Positions 32,690 to 45,339 of a stretch of 64,000 bases of DNA are shown in pieces. Under the pieces are notes generated by a model, which searched no databases, had not been told where the DNA came from, and saw only the letters and a program-made list of their open reading frames with translations. The stretch's first letter is position 1. Every line of letters starts with the position of its first letter. The position numbers and the translations under genes were made by a program. The stretch lies in the NCBI GenBank assembly GCA_012861695.1, contig JAAOOA010000125.1:559501-623500 (forward strand), in the 5' to 3' direction. The DNA is from Trematomus loennbergii. Taxonomy: Eukaryota; Chordata; Actinopteri; Perciformes; Nototheniidae.

Positions 32690-33325
32690 TGTGGTTATGC
32701 TCTGTAGTTATTATGCAACAGAGAGGGGTTAATTCATAATGCCAATAATCATCTTTAACACCAAACGGAGGTCTGACATTGGACAAACACTGAAGCTGCT
32801 GCCATGCTGATGTCTCAGGCACGGGGACATTTACATGAGTTAAACAAAAGTCATTTGTCTAAAACTAAACTAAGTTGTAACCACTGTGTGTTCTTACAGG
32901 GCCTTCATGTTAATGTCAACTTCATATTATTGCAGTTATTAATTTATTTCAGTTGAATGTTGGAGTTTTTTTGGATACTACATCTTAACGGCTGTCTGCA
33001 TGAGAATAAATATGATAAACAAATTAAACCTAATGTCGGTAGTTATGACTTGGTCAAGACACATTTAGAATGTCCCTAATGGAGAATTACATCAATAATC
33101 TTTTTGTGGAAGCCAGTGTTGGAGAGGAACGTAATACTTTGTAGGCTTATTGAAGATTTTCACTTCATGTGTCGTCCTTCCTCTACTCCACTAGTACATT
33201 TGAAAGGTATACATTGGCCTTTTATACTCATTCCATCATCCATCACCACCCTTTCACTGCCCCGCTTATAACATCAACTCTGAGAACTGTCTTCTTTACC
33301 AAGCCAAAGTCTGTGCCTTAAACTC
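32690..33325. other. No gene recognised
   Basis: Unique sequence without recognised features. Confidence 0.4.
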
Positions 33326-33330
33326 ACTTT

Positions 33331-33553
<223 letters not shown>

Positions 33554-33819
33554 AGAGAGAGTGCCCCCCCCCGCCCCCTATAGAGGGCAGAGCTCTGCCA
33601 ACCCCTCAGGCTGCATGTCTGTATCAGAGGAGAGCAAACCGCGAGGGGGGGAGGGCGTAGTGGAGAGGCTGCAGTGACAAAAGTGGCATTTCCAGAGTGC
33701 ATCAACAGATACCCCCCTACCCCCCCAATCCCTACCTCACCCATCCCCATGCATCCTCCGCCCGCCCTCCCAGCCCAGGCCTCATAAAATTGGACTTATG
33801 GCTATGTTGCAGCATAAAT

Positions 33820-34345
33820 AAGTCCCTTTGATAGTTAGTGGGAGAAGTTATGACCCCCCCGGGTGGGAGGGGGCAGTGGGCCTGGTGGTGGCTCTCCGGA
33901 CCCCCGTGGCTCTGATCCTCGCCCCGATTCAGGGCACGCTCTCTTCATTACCGCCGGCCACCGGGGACTTGTTTTTTCTGCAAGATTAATGAGTGCCGCG
34001 GAAATTCTCCAGCGCAGCTCGATAATTAAGTCTTTGTTTATCAAAAAACAAGTTATATTAGGAGCAGGAAATTCGCAGTAATTATTCATAATCCTAACAA
34101 TTCAAGTGTAGCTACCTCATTTGCCTGTGTAATTCTGCTTTTTAATTTCTTGCATACATTTGCATATTAATTTTGCCCATCGGCTGCTGCTGGGGCTCTG
34201 ACAGTTTTTTTTTTTTACTTCTTCTTTCCCTCCCCTCTCCTCGCTTGGTGTGATGTTTTGCGAGGGGGGGAGGGGGGCTCAGTTGGGTGGCATTTCGGGC
34301 TGGGTGTAATGATAAATTATGAATTTTTCTAATTTGACGCATAAT
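33820..34345. promoter_or_regulatory. Strong candidate conserved non-coding element
   Basis: Unlike the sequence around it, this block is high-complexity and dense in homeodomain, POU and Forkhead-like cores: GATAATTAAG (34020), TTGTTTATC (34035), GTAATTATTCATAAT (34078), ATTTGCATATTAAT (34158), GATAAATTATGAATT (34311) and GCATAATGAAG. No coding frame fits. This is the composition typical of vertebrate developmental enhancers. Conservation is inferred, not shown. Confidence 0.4.
34158..34165 (+). promoter_or_regulatory. Octamer ATTTGCAT (POU site)
   Basis: Exact octamer overlapping a TAAT core, in the candidate enhancer block. The motif is certain and its use is inference. Confidence 0.35.
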
Positions 34346-34544
34346 GAAGTAACCCTTCTCATCCGCTTCCTCTCTGTCTCGCTGATCCTCCCTCTCCGGC
34401 CCATCAGACACCCCCCCCCTCACCCCGACCTTCAGCCATGTGGTCATTAGGGACAGAGGAGCCACGTCTCATTGGTGTCAAAGGCTGCCTGGTGGGCGAT
34501 GGAGAGCAGTGCCCCCCCCCGGCCAACTTCCTGTCTGACTCTGA

Positions 34545-35062
34545 CTCTCTGTCCTCACCCGCCTGCATCCTCTCCTCTGCTCCTCTTGTTTCCTTCTCTC
34601 CTCTCCTCTTCTACTCTTCTTCTGTTTCCATATTCCTCTCATTCCTCTCCTCTCATCCCAACGCTCGCCTCCTATCAACTCTTCTCCTTTCTTCTATCTC
34701 TTCTCTCCTTAAATCTCTTCTTCTCCTCTCTTGTCCTCCCCTATCCTCTTTGTGCCATTTATTTGTAATAACTTTCCCTATGCTTTCCTCTTTTCCTCTC
34801 TCCTCACCAATCCCCTTTTTCCTAATTTCTTTCCTCTCTCCTGTCATCTTCTTTTTCCTTTTCTTATCTCCTCACATCTTGTCTCTTGTTTCCTTCTCTC
34901 CTCCTCACCTTTCACTTCTTTCCTCTTCCGTTTTTTCTTTCAACCCATTGCTTTGCTTTGATCCTATCCTCTTGTTTCCTTACCATGCTACCTTTCTTTC
35001 TTTGTATTTGTGTCCTTCTTCGTCTCCTCTCCTATTTCCTCCCCTCTCTTCCTCTTCCTCCT
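34545..35062. repeat. ~500-bp pyrimidine-rich (CT) tract
   Basis: The plus strand is almost all C and T with scattered A and few G: diverged (TCC)n/(CTTT)n sequence. The 242-codon open frame across it (Ser, Leu, Phe, Pro) is a composition artefact. Confidence 0.85.
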
Positions 35063-37133
35063 TCCTCACAAAGAGGCTTATGTCCCTGTTAGTGCAGATG
35101 TTGTGTATAACTCTGTGCGTACATGTGTGTGTGCCCTCCGTGTTTATGGCGTGTTTGTACATCTGAGGACGAGCAGAACCCCCCCCCCCCCCCGTCCTTG
35201 ATGAAAACATCTTGGCGGTGCGCTGACATATGTTTAAGTGGTGAGAGTGCAGCGTTTGTTAAGTGCTTAGCGTTACACAACACTGACTGCCGCTGTCATA
35301 AATAAATGAATATTGATGATCTCGGTCCTGTGATGCACGCTGGGTGAAACGCTTCCAAATAAAACCCTGCAGCCATTCACACTACATGCATCTCACTGCC
35401 ACACACACCAATAACACACATACAGTGACCTTTGACCTGCTCTTCTGATAATACACTGTGAATTAGGAAAATGACAAGAGTTTGACTCTCAGGTGACATG
35501 TTTAGTGATGAGATAATAGTCCAGATAATAAAACAACACCATGGAAGTTGTATGTGAGAAGAACAGATGGATGACATATAGAAGGAAACACTCTTAATAA
35601 GTTGTTCTTCTTGCAGAGCAGCTTAATGCTCATTTCATACATTCTGTGTAGAAACTCTACAGGAGGTATGCAAACTATTCCATTTCAACAAGAGGATCAA
35701 TTGCTTATTGTATCATAAACATCATGTGGTTTGCCGTGCAGGTCATCAAACAACCTTCACTGTACATCTGTACATGCTCAGATTTGGGTCAAAATCTAGC
35801 ATTATGAGATATTTCAAATGGATTTATGCATTCATTTTCAGTATATTGCATTACGATGCAACCTTCTCTTTTCTGGAACACCAGCCTTTTCTTCTTTTAT
35901 AGTATTTTTAAGCAATATCATAGTTTACTAACCCCAACATGATCAAATATGACCCGTCTGTTTGTCAGCAGGATTCTGAAAACACTACTGGCCCAAAGAA
36001 CCAATTCAAGTTTAGAGCAGCTCCAAACACAAATCATTTTTCACTGTCGATTTAAAAACTCTTCATCGCAAGTGCTAATTTGAAATGAGACCGTCGCTGA
36101 TAAAGGCATTTCTTAGGTGCAGAGAAAAGAAACAAAAGTTTGGGCCGAAGTTACAGCTGCTTTTTATATGAAATCTGATATACTGTATGTATATTATTGA
36201 ATCAGTGTTGTTATCATCATACCGTTATTTTGTTCTCTCTGAGGATAATGGTTTCCATTCAAAGCACAGACGTGGTTCTTCTTCTATCCCCCTCGCCGCA
36301 GCATGCTCCGCGTCTCAAAGCCCACGTAAATGTCACAGATTAAACTGCAGCATATTGTTGGATCAGATGCACTGGAGGAGAACTGCTGCCTTCCTGCTGT
36401 ATACAAGCACACATATTGTCACCCCATTAGGCAAACTGATGTTGATGCAAGCGCTCTGTGGCCCCTGACCCCTGTGCACACCGGCCTTGTTCTCGGATTA
36501 GAAGTCATCGCTTGTGCATGTTCTCCATCTATTTGCAGGGTGTCAAAGTTCAGCCATTGCAAACAATTTATGCATAACGCTGTCCATCACAGCCAGCTCA
36601 ACTAATGTGCAAAGCTCTGAATAATCATGGAGGAGAGGAGAGGATGGAGACAGAGATGGAGAGAATCATTAAGGGAGAGGAAGGGAGAGTGGCGAGGAGT
36701 CATCGGGCACATGGGTGACGGGTAATGTGTGATCGGATGGCGGGGACACGACCCTGGTAATTGTGAGGTGTCAAAGCATCCTGCTGCCACCACAGAGGGC
36801 TGGCTCTAAATCTGGGTGACACTGGGCCACACGGTGGGGGCAAGGGTGGGGGTCCAGGTCAAACCGGATGACACCCAGTCAAAGGCGGTGACATCTGAAT
36901 CCAACACCACGGCAGCAGGAGGACTGCCGACAGCCAGAACAGCTTTGTCTCGCTTTCCAGCAATTAACCCATGGAGCACAGCATCCAGTGTGGAATGGTG
37001 TCCTGCACAACCCATTACACTAACAACACATGTCATAACTAATATGTCTGTACCTTTTAGAATATTTTAATATGAATGGATAAATAATCAAATGTGCTAT
37101 TTACGGTGGCCCACAGGTGCAAACGCCCAAAGA
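35063..37133. other. No gene recognised
   Basis: Mostly unique sequence. It includes a 15-bp C run (about 35179-35193) and two candidate regulatory-looking stretches (35285-35390, 36240-36560). No coding exon or transposon end was recognised. Confidence 0.35.
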
Positions 37134-37448
37134 TTTTCCATTAGGAGAAACGCGCTGCACTGCAAATAAAAAAAACACAAATGTGCCAAAACCCAAGCAA
37201 ATGAAGAAACATCTTCACCAACTTGACAACACATGTGCAGCAAGTAGAAAACATTCATCAAACTCAACGAAATGCTTTAAAAACCTAACGCTGCAAACAG
37301 AAAACGCTGCAAGAAGCTGGAAACACAACGGAAACCAGGGAAGTTGTGAAGTTGGTGAAGATGTTTCTTTTTGCTTGGGTTTCGGCACATTTCTGTTTTT
37401 ATCTTTGCATCGTTTTGTAAAGTGCAGCACGTTTCTACTAATGGAAGT
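37134..37448. mobile_element. Palindromic MITE, ~315 bp
   Basis: The ends tttccattaggagaaacg and cgtttctactaatggaa are inverted, and the match continues inwards (gctgcact, aaatgtgcc, aaacccaagcaaa, gaaacatcttcaccaactt) to a short loop near 37290. No target duplication was identified. The left flank (ggtggcccacaggtgcaaac) resembles the start of the repeat at 22541. Confidence 0.7.
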
Positions 37449-38751
37449 GTTTTAGGCCGTTGTCGACCGATGCCAAGAGTTTGAACATGTAAATCCCACA
37501 GAGAATTGTTTTAATGATTCACACCTTGCTCCAAAGCAGAATCTCTTGACAGTTTGTGTAAAGTTAAATGTCAGAACAACAGTGTAGTCTTTGATCTGTT
37601 GGGTGTGAAGCCGACACATCTGGATCCAGCCTTCACAGTTGATTTGAGCAAGTTCCTTTTGACTTTCTTGATGCGTATTCACAGTCACTGGATTCTGCAT
37701 TTAAATATGACATTTTCTATTTCTCAGAGAGCAGTTATATTTGTGTTGCAGTTGGCAAAGACTTAGTTTCAAACCTGCTAACAGCGTTTTTCCTACATAC
37801 AGGTATATCACGAATATGTGTCAGATAAGTGTTTTAACATGATTTCAAGTTTGAAAATAAACCTAGAATCTGGGGCTGGTCCTGCTACAGAGCCAGAGCC
37901 AATCAGGGGCCTCGTTAAAGACCTGTCGCCATGGCGAGAATGCAGTGGTGGGCCGTCAGAGCCAGAAGGCCTTCTCTGCTAAACACTATCAGAATCACTG
38001 ACTAACCTTTTAATATCGTTTCACATTAACATGTATTATATTATTTGAAGGCCTTCAGAATCAAAAGTGCGGGCCTTGTAGATAAATGCTAATGACTGTT
38101 GCATGACCAATCAGATTTTGAGTTGGCAACACCGAGGCCATCCAGCAGGCGTACGATAACATTGGCATTTTCGCGTAATCTCATTGGATTTTCAGAGCAA
38201 GTAAATAGTGTCTAGCGCGTGTAGCGACCGGTAGGGACCTGCTGGCCACCACAGCTGCAGCGACCTTAACTACCTGCACAAGAAAGAAATGAGCGTTTAG
38301 ATTTGAAAGCAGTTTTTTTAAACCACAATGGCTGACAGCGGAGGATACATTTCATTGGTGAAGCCAGCAAGCCTTTCGCAGCCGGGGGAAGGGTTAGACC
38401 GCCAACTTCAACTCACTAACTACAGCGGTACCTCTCAGCCTCAGAGGAGCACTGCACACTGTACTGCTGGGAATGCCTGATGTTTGCAACTGATCCACGT
38501 GCTGTTTGGAGCCAGAGAGGGTTTGAAACTTTAGTTGTCTAAACAAGGCAGCGAGAGACACCAAAGCACAGCTGGACAATTCTTGAGGAAAGATAGCAGG
38601 ATGGATTTTGTCAACAAATAATCACTATTGGTGAGTATAGGCTATAATGAATGGCTTTTATTTAAATGTTTGGATATTTGTTTTGTCCTTTTATTAAGTA
38701 TATATGATGCTTCTTTGCTACAGGCTCTCTTCAGTGTCCGGCCTCTATATC
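37449..38751. other. No gene; one repeat terminus
   Basis: Unique sequence apart from cagtggtgggccgtcagagc at 37943, a match to the repeat start at 2273. Confidence 0.35.
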
Positions 38752-38955
38752 AGGTCAATCAATCAAAGTTTATTTATAGCCCAATATCAAACATTTTACA
38801 TTTGTCTCAGGGGACATTAGCGTTTGTACAGAATATGATACGAATATGATACCCTCTGTCATTGGAGCCTCACATCAGACAAGGAAAACTCCCAAAGAAA
38901 CCCCCAGTTAATGGGGAAAAACGGAAGAAACCTCGTGGAGAGCAAAGAGGAGGAC
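38752..38955 (+). repeat. Dispersed repeat (tcaatcaaagtttattta...)
   Basis: Contains atcaatcaaagtttatttat, agcccaatatca, acaaggaaaactccc and gaagaaacctcgtggagag blocks. I know these as a very common spiny-rayed fish repeat. The first two blocks recur at 55712. The transposon class is not clear. Confidence 0.6.
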
Positions 38956-39236
38956 AGACCGCAGTAGGTGTCGTACTATACATCAAAATCATATGTTATA
39001 TATAAGAAATCATGTGTCGATGTATAACAACAACTTGTATTAACTGTTTTGGGAGGCCAAAAACACTTCCTGTCTGAATGAAGCAGCCACTGTGACACTG
39101 AGCCCCCCCCCCACCCCCCTCTGAGCTCCACCAGGACAGACTGCCCCCACAGGCCTGTGTGCTGCGCTGCCAGGGGGGGGGCTGTCAGGTGGAGACGCAG
39201 TGAGAGGTACACACACTCACAGAGGTAGAGCTGGCT

Positions 39237-39274
<38 letters not shown>

Positions 39275-41707
39275 TGTCTGGGGGGGATTTGTTGAAGTTG
39301 AAGCCTGTTCTTTTGTGGCACCCAGCCTTCTGATCATTTACATCAAGTTGACATTCGGAGAGTTTACTCTGGGGTCTGTAATTGTATTCTTTCGCCAGTT
39401 CTGCATTGCCAACCGTGAAAATGGAATCTTATCAACCCTGACCAATTTTTAATGTACAAAATGAATTGGCAGGGGTTCAAAAAAAGGGGGAGCTACAATT
39501 CAAATCAGGTGAATGATACATGGAATTCTTTTTTTCAGAGAATGATTGAGATGCCCACCGCTGCACCCCCCCCCCCTGCACCTCCCTCCACCTATCACCC
39601 ATACTGCATTCAGCTATCACATTACATCGGATTTATTTCTCTTTCACAGCAAGGGCAGGCATGGGAGGGGCTACTGGCTGGTTTCTGTGTGTGTATTCCT
39701 GCATGCTGCATGTATGAGGTAATACATACCCGTAGAGATTCTGTATGAACGCATGTTTATTGTGTGCACGAGGAGACGCTTGAAAGAAATGTGTCAGCAA
39801 AATGGCACAGGGTTAACTTGCCACATTTCCAGGGACCTCTGAGGTGAGAGAGCTGATTGGACTGACGATCTAACACCAAAAAGTGCAGCCACCAGAAAAA
39901 CAGACCAGAAGCTTTATATGTTGTTTAAAACGCAAATCTGTCTTTTCTAAATGGGGTTGGATGTGAATTTGGTTATAAGAGGAATGGTTTCTGAGAGAAG
40001 AGTTTGTTTCTGCTCACAATAAAAACATAACTTCATGAAATTGTATCTGAATGATCAAAGACTTATTAGCAAATGTTCAGAAAACAGATATTACATTTCT
40101 CTCTTATTGAGCTATAAATCGTGCAGCGCATACTTTATCCCAGGTGTGCCTGGGTATACTCATTCCTTCAGAGTTCCAGTGAACTGTTGCCCTGTAACTT
40201 CCTCGTCTGTATTCCCTTACGTTCTTTCAATATTTGAATGTGTTGTCTGACTTGGCAGTGATCTTCTTTCTAATTACTGCGCACAATTGTTAAATTGTTG
40301 GAGGTTTTTTTAATAGATTTTCTTTTCTTAGTCAATAGCAAGTTGTTTTCTTCATTTGCAAGCGTTGAGTCCACTGATGGCCCACTATCTTTTGGGTATT
40401 GATTTGATGTGGTCTATTTTTGCCATAAAAAAAATAGACATCTTAGGTTGCCTTTATTTGCCTTAATCAGTCCTTCCTGCGCTGCTGTAAGTACAATGTG
40501 AGCATTTTAAACTATGCCACCTGTCTATTTCTTTTCATTTCCTCGTATAACATTAGACATTAAGAACAATTGTTATTTGTCATGTTTAAGATACTGTTTG
40601 GGAGTTGTCCCTCTCCATACTCTTTAGTACCAACTACTAACTTCCGGGTGTTTATCCATTTCCAAAACTCAGTTCCATCTTTCAGGTTATCGTTTTCAGA
40701 GCTCAGGACGACACAGATCAGATGCTCCACTCCTGAACTCCCTGAGGGGCAAAAGAGATAAAAAGAGGATAATATGGTGGAAAAACAAAGGGAGCAAAAT
40801 GAAAGCCATACATATGTTCAAATCACAGCAGTAATAAAGATTAAGTAGAAGTTAAGGCATCCTCAGTCATGCTCGTGGAGGTAATCTCTCTTTTTAAAAT
40901 CACAATTAGATTTGGAGGGAGGAACAAACAGGGGTGAGACTTTGGCGTAATATTTAATCAAATTGTCATGAGTGAGTGGATACAATTAGAGAGGCTGTCA
41001 GTCACTAAGGCAGAGACCCTGTTGTTGTTCAGCTGGCAGGAGCTGGGTGGGAACTGAGAGGGCATCTCATCAGGTGCAGTGGCATTCTGGACAGTGGTCA
41101 CCACTTCTAAAAATGGCCACCAAACACCTCAGAGGAATGGTAGCTTTCTTTGGTGTCTGCAAGCACACTGAGGCAGTGTGTGGAGCTGTGTGCAGGTGTG
41201 TGTGGAGACAGGCCTGGTAACTTGGAGATTATGAGAACAGATATCCTATCTAATTGAGAAAACACACAAAAGAATAATAATATAGGCATGGCCTAATGAG
41301 CAAATGTTATAGAATGAAGCAAAATGACTCCATGTGAAGAAATCAAGAGGATACAATAGGGAGGGTTAACTGTGCAGACACGGAAAAGAGCCTTCGAAAA
41401 TGATGAAACAAGCAAATAACTAATCCATTATGTTCCTTATTCCACCCTGACCCCCCTCCCTACTTTCATTCCCCTCCATCCGCTCTTTTGCATGAGCACT
41501 CTTAAGCCTAAACAAGTGTGAAAACGGTCGCTTATTAGCCCATTTTGGGCCAGGGCAGACATGAGCACAAACACAATCTGTGTTATCTGTGATCTGGAGC
41601 ACAGTTTGCTCATGGTGAGATAATCAATTTGTGACATACCTAAAGAAGACCAGGGTGGTTCCTTAATTGGGCCATTACTGAAGCAAGAGGCATTGACTAA
41701 CGAGAAG
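38956..41707. other. No gene recognised
   Basis: Unique sequence with a (TG)n tract at 39238-39272 and C/G runs near 39104, 39172 and 39570. No domain or convincing exon. Confidence 0.4.
39238..39272. repeat. (TG)n microsatellite
   Basis: About 17 TG units. Confidence 0.92.
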
Positions 41708-41712
41708 GGGGC

Positions 41713-42221
41713 TGTTACGACCCGTCCTCTACCAAGTGGTAGTGGCTCGTGGGAAGACCCGCAACATAAAAGAAACCACACAAAACACGCAGCACTTATC
41801 GGCGAGCATTTATTAAAGCGCACAGCCGTTACTCACATGTGCCCACCGGCAAACGAACCACGTCTGGAGGACGGCAAAAACAAACAAAAGAAGAAGGGGG
41901 CCTGGGCCAACCAGTCCACTGGCCGTAGGACCCAGAGCTTCCCTCCTCTACCCAGAGATCTAACAGAAGAAAAAACCCTACGGGAAAAATAAAGTCACGA
42001 GAAAACCTACACTAATGAGGTCCTCCAGAGTTCACACACATAGTAGCAAAAGAAATCTACAGATCCAAACGGCATCCGAAGGTTTGTTCAGGGAAAGGCG
42101 GCTCTTCTCCTCCAGCTTCTCCTTTTAAATCCCCAGCTGAATGGCATTAGGACACCTGGGGGAGGCGGAGCCAGGGGCGGGCCAGGTGTACCTGCGCAGC
42201 AGAGAGACAGAGCACGTAACA
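41713..42221 (-). repeat. 3' LTR of the Gmr1-like element
   Basis: 509 bp. By eye it differs from the 5' LTR by about four substitutions and several 1-base indels, plus a 12-13-base gap near 42211 where the other LTR has gagaaaaacaaca. Confidence 0.93.
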
Positions 42222-42229
42222 CCCCCACC
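42222..42229 (-). other. Polypurine tract
   Basis: On the minus strand GGTGGGGG directly precedes the 3' LTR. This is the expected place for plus-strand DNA priming during reverse transcription. Confidence 0.6.
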
Positions 42230-42339
42230 ATGAGTTAGTGAATTTTTTACTTTTTTTTTACAAAGAAAACAAAACAATCACAACAATCGACTTAAGGTCG
42301 ACAGACGTGCTCAACCACTCAGTCCACACACCGAACAGG

Positions 42340-42782
42340 TTACATATCATAAGCGCGACAATGCACCAGCCAACACATTGTCCTTGCCACGATGTGTTTG
42401 ACCTCAACATTGAAGGCTTGCATGAAAATGCTCCACCGCATCAACCTTTGATTTGTGTTACGCATTCTCTGCAGGAACACAAGGGGGTTGTGATCGGTAC
42501 AAATAGTGACAGGGATGTTTGATGACCCAACGTATACCTCAAAGTGGTTTAAGGCCAGAACCATAGCCAGTGCCTCCTTTTCGCTGGTGGAATACACCCG
42601 CTGGTGTCGAGTGAATTTTTTCGAGAAGTATGACACCGGATGCTCCACCCCATCGACATCCTGCAGCAAGACAGCTCCGGCCCAAATTCGCTCGCATCAA
42701 CTGCTAGTTTAAAGGGCCGATCAAAGTTTGGCGCTACAAGCACAGGAGCATTATGGCACGTTTCCACTACAGCGCGGAGCAC
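42340..42782 (-). pseudogene. RNase H domain (3' part)
   Basis: The frames read PVLVAPNFDRPFKLAVDASE and, after a frameshift near 42690, PVSYFSKKFTRHQRVYSTSE, EKEALAMVLALNHF and TICTDHNPLVFL. These are the usual RNase H motifs of Ty3/gypsy (catalytic Asp of VDAS, Glu of EKEA, Asp of CTDH). The part just upstream in the gene lies beyond the MITE insertion, at 43505-43645. Confidence 0.85.
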
Positions 42783-43502
42783 GGTTTAAGAGGGCTGTGA
42801 CGTCAGCGGCCCGTCTTTGGTTGCGTTTCCACTTGGCCTAGTACCGGCTAGCGGGTCCTAATTCACAGTTTTTCTGGCCTCATAAAATCGCGGGTCTAGG
42901 GCCAGAGACAACGAGGCTGAGTCGGGCTGAGTATGCTAAACTAGAGAGAGCATCGCTGGCAAGGGGCTACAACTACAACAAGATGGACATATTTGACCGT
43001 GATTTAATTGTAATACACGTTTCAAAATGATGCCGAAGTAACAACATACTGATACCGGTTAGTAAAAACCATGAATTAATGCTTTGTCAAGTCTGCAGAC
43101 AGACGGCAGGGAAAAACCTTTTAAAATGTTTGTTTTCTAAATGGAGATTGGCTAAGCTAACGCAGTATATGCTCCGACCGTCCACACTCACAACAACGGC
43201 CTATACAGACATAAATAAAGCAGCGACTGTATTCGCCATGACACAGGCAGTCTGTGGTTTGTACTTGTTTAACTTTTGTCTAGTTTCTGAACAGATATGA
43301 GGAGCTGTGAGCTCTGAGTGCTAACAGCTAACGGCTGTGTTGTTTTTCTGGGGTGCTCATTGAAGATGACGTCACGCTCCGCCTACACTGTGTTACTATA
43401 GATACTACCCCAGTTCCTAAACTGTAATGGAATGCGCATAAAGTGAGCCGGCCCTAACGAGGCCTAGCCATACCGAGCGGGCCGTGTAGTGGAAACGCGC
43501 CA
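42754..43502. mobile_element. PIF/Harbinger-like MITE inserted in pol, 749 bp
   Basis: The ends tggcacgtttccactaca and tgtagtggaaacgcgcca are inverted. The 3-bp duplication tta (42751-42753, 43503-43505) fits PIF/Harbinger. Removing it rejoins the RNase H reading between ...KSLMTN and APVLVAP. The inside has no recognisable protein. Confidence 0.85.
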
Positions 43503-43504
43503 TT

Positions 43505-43645
43505 AGTCATCAGCGATTTAATTAGCTGGAAAGCATGTTCACAGCGCTCAGACCACACATAAGGAACTTTTGGGCTTAACAGATCAGTTAACGGAGCAGC
43601 AACAGCTGAGAAATGTTTACAGAACCCTCTGTAGTACCCAGTCAT
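43505..43645 (-). pseudogene. RT/RNase H connection segment
   Basis: Reads GYYRGFCKHFSAVAAPLTDL, then ERCEHAFQLIKSLMTN, the typical linker between reverse transcriptase and RNase H. It is in a different frame from the upstream ORF (break near 43645) and ends at the MITE. Confidence 0.85.
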
Positions 43646-45336
43646 CCCAAGAAAGCAGCTTCACGTCGAGAAGCCGGAGCAGAAAATGCCAGGATTGCTT
43701 CCACCTTGGCCTGGACCGGCCGCACTTCCCCGTTGCCAACCACTTTCCCCAAATAGACCACGGTTGCTTGAGCAAAGTCACATTTTGCCAAGTTAATAGT
43801 TAAGTTCGCCCTGCGCAAGCGCTCGAACACCTCCGCCAACTGTTCCATGTGCTTTTGCCATGACTCTGAATAAACCACAATGTCATCCAAGTATGCTGCA
43901 CACCCTGACAGACCCGACAGCACAATATTAACGAGCCGTTCAAAAGTTGCTGGCGCATTGCGCATCCCGAACGCCATGACAGTGTACTGTAGGACTTGCC
44001 AATACCCTTTTAACAAGTCGATCTTGGTAACAAACGAGGCACTGCCAACCTGGTCGATACAATCTTCCATTCTGGGCAAAGGATAACTGTCGGGCTTTGT
44101 CACGTTGTTAACCTTCCGGAAGTCTGTACAAAAGCGATCGGATTTATCTGACTTGTCAACTAGTAAGCAAGGCGAGCTCCACGGGCTTAGGCTGGGCTCA
44201 GCAATCCCGTTCATAAGCATATAATCAACCTCCTTCTTAAATCGACGGCGTTTGTCAGGGTTCACACGATATGCGTGTTGTTTAATCGGCGGTGAGTCAC
44301 CTACATCAATATCATGTTCCAAAACCGTCGTACAGGAAGGTACATCAGAAAACAGTTGCTTGTTGGACAAGATCAGTTCACCTACGTCTGCACGCTGCGT
44401 ATCAGGCAAGTGTGCTAAATGAGCCTCGATATTCACCAGGATCTCTGAATTTCGCAGCCTCCCCTGTAACACCGCCTTCGACTGGACCACAACGTCTTCC
44501 CCCCCCCAAATGACCGGGGCTTCAGATGTGTCACTTTCAGCACTGGACAGCGCCACCACACAGGCAGCTACAGGTTTATAGAGATCAGCACCGGACAGCT
44601 CCCCTGTTAGAACAATAGACTCGGCAGTATCAGCAGCTAAGCCACTACTCGAATCAGGCGCACTCGCCCTCTCGTTGTACGGCTTCAACATATTAACGTG
44701 ACAAAGCCTGCTCTTACGACCCCGGTCAGGGGTAGCGATGAGGTAGTCACGGTCACCGACTTTCTTGGTAATAACATAAGGGCCACTGAACTGGGCTTGC
44801 AAACTGGAACCAGGGATCGGCAACAAGGCTAGCACTTTATCCCCCGGAGCGAACACTCTGTCCTTAGCCCGCCTGTCATACCAGCTCTTCATTTTTCTCT
44901 GAGCAACACCCAGATTATCCTGTGCCAGTTCGCATGCACGGCGCAGCTTGAAACGAAACCCACTCACATAATCCAGCAAATTAAGTGGCTCAGCCACACC
45001 CAGCCACTTTTCCTTCAACAGCTTCAGGGGACCACGTACATTATGAGCAAAAACCAGCTCAGACGGGCTAAATCCTAGCGACTCCTGCACCACCTCTCTC
45101 ACTGCGAACAACATTAAATGCACTCCCTCATCCCAATCCTTATCAAACTCCAAACAGTACGCACGTAACATCGATTTGAGCGTTTGGTGAAACCGTTCAA
45201 GCGCCCCCTGCGACTCAGGGTGATATGCACTCGAATGGACATGACTGATAGCTAACTGTTTGAGAGTCTGAGCAAACACCCGCGACATGAAATTCGATCC
45301 TTGGTCAGTTTGAATGATCTTTGGCAATCCAAACAC
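43642..45336 (-). pseudogene. Integrase C-terminal half plus reverse transcriptase (564 codons)
   Basis: Residues 1-60 hold the second half of the integrase core. The catalytic Asp at residue 11 (QTDQGSNF) and Glu at 47 (QGALERFHQ) are separated by exactly 35 residues. The GPY module is at 185-187 (QFSGPYVI). A variable linker to about 340 joins reverse transcriptase at 340-564: PWSSPCLLVDKSD, RFCTDFRKVNN, TKIDLLKGYWQV (catalytic Asp 440), AFGMRNAPATF and the active site AYLDDIVVYS (482-485). Between QV (448) and LQ (449) a short stretch present in relatives is missing in frame. No stop interrupts it, but the start is set by a frameshift from the first half of integrase. Confidence 0.92.
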
Positions 45337-45339
45337 GGA

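Noticed and set aside
34438..35166. 242-codon open frame rich in Ser, Leu, Phe and Pro
   Set aside because: It is the translation of a pyrimidine tract; no domain, splice or start context.
41437..41823. 128-codon minus-strand ORF spanning the LTR edge
   Set aside because: It crosses the target duplication and reads into LTR sequence; chance frame.
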